Positions 12,888 to 16,540 of a stretch of 16,540 nt of DNA are shown in pieces (position 1 is the stretch's first letter; every line of letters begins with the position of its first letter). Under the pieces are notes generated by a model that was not told the DNA's origin, searched no databases, and worked only from the letters and a program-made list of their open reading frames with translations. A program made the position numbers and the translations under genes. Source of the DNA: an uncultured Lachnospiraceae bacterium (lineage in GTDB: Bacteria; Bacillota; Clostridia; Lachnospirales; Lachnospiraceae). Location of the stretch: assembly GCA_910587305.1 (NCBI GenBank), contig CAJUKV010000061.1, forward strand, positions 1 through 16,540, given 5' to 3'.

Positions 12888-14615
12888 TTAATTCTGCATA
12901 ACAAATTTTATATCAAAGTTGAAATTTCCTGACCAACTACCTGCAAAATGGCTTCTGTTGACTTGGATGGAGCCAGTCGCATTTGTTCCATTTGCTACCC
13001 CGTCTTCTTTGTGAAAGGCTGTTTTCTGCTGATTAACGTCCGCATCTATGGAAGAAATTTTATTTCTATCGGCAAAAGTTAAGCTGCTTTCAGGTTTTAC
13101 CGTTAATGTATCATTGTAATAGAATGTTCCGTTTACGGAAACAGCATAATCCGCATTGCCTGTATTTCCATCAAGAACTATCTTTTTAGGGATTACCACA
13201 CTAAAACTAGCAGGGAGATAATCTTCTATGATTAAGTTTCCATTTTCATCAAAACGAATATTATATCTTTCACTTGCATCCACATCAAAGCTGTACTGAT
13301 AGGGATTACCCGTTGAATCATATTTGGGCAGATTAGGAAATGTATAATTGATGGTATCAGAAGGCAGTTCAACCTCATCAATGATCTTTCCATTCTGCTT
13401 TAGTTTTAATTTGTACTTATCAGGTCTGAAACCATCTGCATTATTGTTGTCATTCCATTGCAGGGTGGCTCTTGCTTCTGTTTCACAAAGTTCAAATATT
13501 CGATAAACAGTTGCACCCTCCGTTGTTACTTTGGCACTTGTATCAGAAACATACCTATATTGGTTATAATAAGCATTATCTGTTTTATTGTCTCCAATAT
13601 CAGAACCCTTTACAAGTGTATCATAATCTGCTGATTGGGTTGTCCTGCCTATTTCATTACCATTTGCATCAATGTCAATATAAGTAACAGGATATTGGTT
13701 AATCTGCCAGTTAGCAGTATAGTTCCTATTCCCAATGCTTCCTGTTGGAATTGTAACACTGGTATCTTGGGCAGACAAACCACTCCCCGTCCATCCAAGA
13801 AATGTATAGCCTTTTTTTATAGGATTATTTAAAACAATATCATTATTTTCTTCATAATAATAAGTTGGATTTGCCTTGGATAAATTACCGCCATTTAAAT
13901 TGTAAGAAATATCATATTTATAACGATAAATATAGTAAGTTTGATTCATATAAATTCCATGACCATAACTGTGGCTACATGCTACAGCTTGTCCAATCGC
14001 ATCAAGTGTATAATAGCCACTTTTATGCACTGTGTAGTAAAAATCAGTTCCACTTGCATTTTGTCCTGAAGTGACTACCATTGTACCAATATTATATTTC
14101 TGATTATTTGAATTATAAGAAACAGGACTTGAATATGCATCAGATAAATACAGAGTAGCAGTTGAACCACTATGGGAACAAGAAGAACCATTTAGATGAA
14201 AATAAAGAACACTTCCTTTTGGGAGATATATATTTTTATAAATAGGTACTTTTTGTTCAATTCTAGAACCAAAACTTGAATATGGACAATTTGCATTTTT
14301 ATTTTCAGGCACATTTATGTATGGTTCATATTTAGTATTATAACCTGTATCTTCACTCCAATACATACTTAAACCATCATATCGAACAAAAGCTGTATAA
14401 CTGTTACCTTGAATCGTCTTCACAAATTCCAGTGTACCATATGAATCCGCATAAGTTACTATATCATTTGTTGCCATTAAGGGGGTTATATCCATTTCAT
14501 TTACAACCGTTTCTTCATAAATGGATTCTTCATAAACAATACTGGAAGCATTCACGCCTATGATTCCCATTATCAAAGAAACACCAATCAAAACAGATAA
14601 AATCTTCTTTTTCAT
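12888..14615 (-). CDS. Secreted surface protein with InlB B-repeat
   Basis: The 575-residue protein starts with a typical Gram-positive signal peptide (MKKKILSVLIGVSLIMGIIG then VNASS, cleavage about residue 24). A unique region to about 230 has paired Cys residues and many Ser/Tyr. Residues about 234-303 form one InlB B-repeat (SYNLNGGNL … KKGYTFLGWTG … NYTANW). Residues about 378-460 resemble a Cna-B-type beta domain (EARATLQWNDNNNADGFRP). The C-terminus from about 463 (FSVVIPKKIVLDG) is a beta-rich module common in clostridial extracellular proteins. No LPXTG motif, tail membrane span or sortase is seen, so it is released or held by non-covalent contacts. The ribosome site is weak (AGAGAC). 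A 10-base C/G run lies about 75 bases upstream. A role in attachment or mating contact is inference. Confidence 0.8.
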   Translation of the reverse strand: MKKKILSVLIGVSLIMGIIGVNASSIVYEESIYEETVVNEMDITPLMATNDIVTYADSYGTLEFVKTIQGNSYTAFVRYDGLSMYWSEDTGYNTKYEPYINVPENKNANCPYSSFGSRIEQKVPIYKNIYLPKGSVLYFHLNGSSCSHSGSTATLYLSDAYSSPVSYNSNNQKYNIGTMVVTSGQNASGTDFYYTVHKSGYYTLDAIGQAVACSHSYGHGIYMNQTYYIYRYKYDISYNLNGGNLSKANPTYYYEENNDIVLNNPIKKGYTFLGWTGSGLSAQDTSVTIPTGSIGNRNYTANWQINQYPVTYIDIDANGNEIGRTTQSADYDTLVKGSDIGDNKTDNAYYNQYRYVSDTSAKVTTEGATVYRIFELCETEARATLQWNDNNNADGFRPDKYKLKLKQNGKIIDEVELPSDTINYTFPNLPKYDSTGNPYQYSFDVDASERYNIRFDENGNLIIEDYLPASFSVVIPKKIVLDGNTGNADYAVSVNGTFYYNDTLTVKPESSLTFADRNKISSIDADVNQQKTAFHKEDGVANGTNATGSIQVNRSHFAGSWSGNFNFDIKFVMQN

Positions 14616-14689
14616 ATTCGTTGTCTCTATGCAGGAATTATGAGTAATAATTTCTGCAATACATATTTGCCATAATCAAATCCGTGGTA

Positions 14690-14699
14690 CCCCCCCCCC
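14690..14699. repeat. Homopolymer run of ten C (ten G on the sense strand of the surface gene)
   Basis: Ten consecutive C at 14690-14699 lie 75-84 bases upstream of the surface-protein ATG, in otherwise AT-rich DNA. Homopolymer G/C runs of this length are prone to slippage and, near surface genes, are a known basis of phase variation. No clear -35/-10 pair spans it. Confidence 0.6.
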
Positions 14700-14770
14700 G
14701 AAAAATACGAGCTTTTTCTGTTTGACCAGCTTCTTCTATACTCTGCTATAATTCATAGGGACGCTCACCA

Positions 14771-14862
14771 TTTCCAGACAAATTTTGTAATAAGGACGCA
14801 TTTCCTTTTCCCATGACATGTGATATATTATTAAACGGAAACCCCAAAAGCTTTCCAGACAA
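14771..14862 (+). repeat. Two copies of TTTCCAGACAA in the divergent gap
   Basis: An 11-base perfect direct repeat at 14771-14781 and 14852-14862, 81 bases apart, lies between the divergent surface-protein gene and the gene at 14930. It could be a pair of regulator sites. The rest of the gap 14616-14929 holds the C run and AT-rich DNA with no supported gene. Confidence 0.35.
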
Positions 14863-14929
14863 TTCCAGTTCAAAGATTGCTTTTTAACAATATATTGAAT
14901 GTTTTTCTCCCTGAAAGGAGCCGTCCATA

Positions 14930-16018
14930 ATGAAAGATAAATTATCTTACAGCCAGCTATATACAGAATTAGAAACACTGAATACATCTGCATATGATTC
15001 CCTGTTACAGGGAGATTTTGAAGGCTTCCAAGATACCATAGACGACTTCATCAATTCTGGTATCATGGAGCAGGAAAAGTTTGCAGCCGCAAGGGAAGCA
15101 TACCGCTATTCCTCCATGCCTTTTACTCTGGATGGCATGTGGATCAGCGTGGATTCCCGTAATCCGCTTGATAAACCCATTATGGATTTTTCTGGACTGC
15201 CTATTTGGGAATTAAACAAAAGGGATGTGCAGCCTGTCTATGCCTATCTGACAGAACAGATAGAAACAAAACCAGCGGACAGCAAACTTGTAGGCAAGCG
15301 GATTAATTCACTGGAAGAATATAAAAAATTGTATAAAAACCTATATAAAGATCCTTCTCCCCAAAGGGCATTTTCAGCCCCGCTTGTTGATGATCACGAA
15401 AAATATAGGATGGTCTATATCAATAGGATAACGGAGCTTGCCTCCGTGCGAAGCAAGTTCTATTCAACATTTGACTTTACCTGTCTCCCTGTAAATGGCA
15501 TGAAAATCATTGATAACGAGCATTTAAGGGAATTGGATATTCCTGAAAAAATGAAATATCTGACGGAAGTATTTGACAACCTGTACGATCCTGTTAAAAA
15601 CAGGAACAGGTTTACGATAAATGACTGTTTTTCATTTAATGGATTTGAAAAAGTTCTTGCAAGCAATTACCTCCAAGGGAAATGGATAGACAGAAAAAAC
15701 TGGAAACATTACACGAAAGGAATACTGCCTAAAATTCCTGAATTTTATCTGCAGCTTGCGTTTTACCTGACCATTCCATCTTCTGCTGAGATCGAAAAAT
15801 TTATGAATCTGCATGGATATTCCATCAAAAGCCCTATGACACTTTTCCATGATGTAAGCGGTGGAAAGTATCACATCCTTCATAGGGACCTGTGCAGATG
15901 GATTGACGCTGGCATCGACTACAACCTGATCAATGAAATCTGCGGGCTTGAACTGCAAAAGAGAGAAGTTAGGAAACACTCTTCCTCAAAATATACAACG
16001 GCGAAAAAGCAGCCCTAA
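14930..16018 (+). CDS. Hypothetical 362-residue protein
   Basis: AAAGGAG nine bases before the ATG supports the start. The product is soluble with no signal peptide. Its N-terminus (LSYSQLYTELETLNTSAYDSLL…) looks helical, the middle is Lys/Tyr-rich, and the end has a distinctive pattern MTLFHDVSGGKYHILHRDLCRWIDAGIDYNLINEICG at about residues 304-340 before a basic tail. I recognise no family. It is transcribed divergently from the surface-protein gene and its stop codon lies inside a terminator hairpin. Confidence 0.8.
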   Translation: MKDKLSYSQLYTELETLNTSAYDSLLQGDFEGFQDTIDDFINSGIMEQEKFAAAREAYRYSSMPFTLDGMWISVDSRNPLDKPIMDFSGLPIWELNKRDVQPVYAYLTEQIETKPADSKLVGKRINSLEEYKKLYKNLYKDPSPQRAFSAPLVDDHEKYRMVYINRITELASVRSKFYSTFDFTCLPVNGMKIIDNEHLRELDIPEKMKYLTEVFDNLYDPVKNRNRFTINDCFSFNGFEKVLASNYLQGKWIDRKNWKHYTKGILPKIPEFYLQLAFYLTIPSSAEIEKFMNLHGYSIKSPMTLFHDVSGGKYHILHRDLCRWIDAGIDYNLINEICGLELQKREVRKHSSSKYTTAKKQP

Positions 16019-16031
16019 TTCTAAGGCTGCT
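16004..16031. terminator. Hairpin at the end of the 14930-16018 gene
   Basis: AGCAGCC (16008-16014) pairs with GGCTGCT (16025-16031) around the stop codon. On the plus strand it is followed, after a few bases, by a weak AT hairpin and eight T (about 16037-16058). On the minus strand the same hairpin is followed directly by five T, so it may work in both directions. Confidence 0.65.
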
Positions 16032-16066
16032 CTTGGTAAAATAAATTTTATTTTTTTTAGGAGATA

Positions 16067-16109
16067 GTGGGCGAAACAGTCCTGTTCATAAACAAGATGT
16101 CTCGCTCAC
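16067..16109. repeat. Long imperfect inverted repeat between convergent genes
   Basis: GTGGGCGA (16067-16074) opposes TCGCTCAC (16102-16109), an eight-pair stem with one G-T. Inside, ACA/TGT and CCTGTT-CATA-AACAAG (16081-16096) continue the hairpin, so nearly all of 43 bases can pair. No T-run follows on the plus strand. It may be a protein-binding or recombination site rather than a simple terminator. Confidence 0.45.
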
Positions 16110-16166
16110 CTAATCTAATAATAGATAACCCTGAAAAATATATTTCTGCATGATGTACAATTTCTT

Positions 16167-16487
16167 TTAACCAAGCATTGCAAAATGCTCTAGTGCCTCC
16201 TTAATATACAACTCCTTTTCTTCCGTGCATTGTTTTGCAATATATTTTTCATTTTTCGACTGATGGTAGTTCTTACGCATATCTAAACCATATTTTTTCT
16301 TCACCTGTGCGATATAAGCCGTATGTACTTTTACGCCATGTTTTTCCATAACATAATCTTTAATCTGCTGGTAAGTGGCCGCTTTCTCTGATGCAGTGAC
16401 ATCCAGCTCACATAAGTCCAGTTCTACATCAATATAATCGTCTGGTTTTAGTTGGGACAAAAGTACAACCGTCTCCACGTTCGCCGT
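16167..16487 (-). pseudogene. C-terminal fragment resembling RlmD/RumA-type 23S rRNA methyltransferase
   Basis: The frame encodes TANVETVVLLSQLK … TASEKAATYQQIKDYVMEKHG … YIAQVKKKYGLDMRKNYHQSK … EEKELYIKEALEHFAMLG. This matches, from memory, the extra C-terminal segment of clostridial RlmD/RumA-type uracil-C5 methyltransferases that follows the 'HVETVVLLS' strand. The catalytic part is absent: an in-frame TAA at 16488-16490 lies directly upstream. The only start is a GTG at 16478, and no full ribosome site is visible before it. It is therefore a truncated tail of about 105 residues rather than an intact enzyme. The break point coincides with the conserved strand known as an integration hotspot in rumA-type genes. 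The 53 bases beyond (16488-16540) have no gene I can support. Confidence 0.6.
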
Positions 16488-16540
16488 TTATAGATAGCCT
16501 TATCCTTTAACGCCCCATGCACTCCCATAAGCCCCTAAAA

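Noticed and set aside
14736..14993. 85-codon minus-strand ORF in the divergent gap
   Set aside because: It overlaps the well-supported start of the 14930 gene, has no ribosome site, and its end falls in regulatory-looking DNA.
16067..16109. Integron attC site
   Set aside because: The stem lacks the conserved GTTRRRY/RYYYAAC boxes and there is no integrase or cassette pattern.

Overview
The window looks like accessory, mobile-element DNA from a Gram-positive Firmicute, most likely a gut Clostridium relative of the Lachnospiraceae type. The reasons are: low-to-moderate G+C; strong AAAGGAG/AGGAGG ribosome sites before most genes; many hairpin-plus-T-run terminators; and families common in clostridial conjugative elements (DUF5688, DUF262, small SSB, RadC-type JAB protein, J-domain protein, BspA-type LRR protein, InlB-repeat surface protein). 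No relaxase, type IV secretion gene, integrase, transposase, rRNA, tRNA or CRISPR array was seen.

Layout. (1) 1-913, minus: an AT-rich gene of unknown function that runs off the left edge. (2) 1241-2083, plus: a leucine-rich-repeat protein. (3) 2084-2487: intergenic DNA with two strong palindromes, a possible origin. (4) 2488-5992, minus: a replication module made of a winged-helix protein, a nucleotidyltransferase-fold protein and a 606-residue archaeo-eukaryotic-type (AEP) primase with C-terminal winged helices. (5) About 580 bases without a confident gene, carrying repeated ACCCTG motifs and hairpins. (6) 6643-11381, plus: a compact operon-like run of a DUF5688 gene broken by an in-frame TAA, SSB, a small gene whose start codon appears to be ATC, a DUF262 protein, a RadC-type JAB protein, a J-domain protein and two unknowns. 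(7) 11571-12695, plus: an unknown protein with a possible winged helix. (8) 12888-14615, minus: a secreted InlB-repeat protein with a 10-base C/G run in its upstream region. (9) 14930-16018, plus: an unknown protein. (10) 16167-16487, minus: an N-terminally truncated tail resembling the C-terminus of RlmD/RumA-type RNA methyltransferases.

The most interesting signal is upstream of the primase gene (about 4305-4542). A good plus-strand promoter, a short two-hairpin RNA with a terminator, and an opposing minus-strand promoter make a textbook antisense arrangement. The loop of the target hairpin in the primase leader is perfectly complementary, over 10 bases, to a stretch just upstream of a hairpin that can hide the primase ribosome site. 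A 12-codon leader ORF ends in an ATGA overlap with the primase start. This matches the logic of antisense/pseudoknot copy control of IncB/IncI-alpha plasmids, here attached to an unrelated AEP-primase initiator. I infer that the primase is the replication initiator of a plasmid or a replicating integrative element, with the palindromes after its 3' end as the candidate origin. The SSB, RadC, J-domain and DUF262 genes would be the maintenance and accessory run of the same element.
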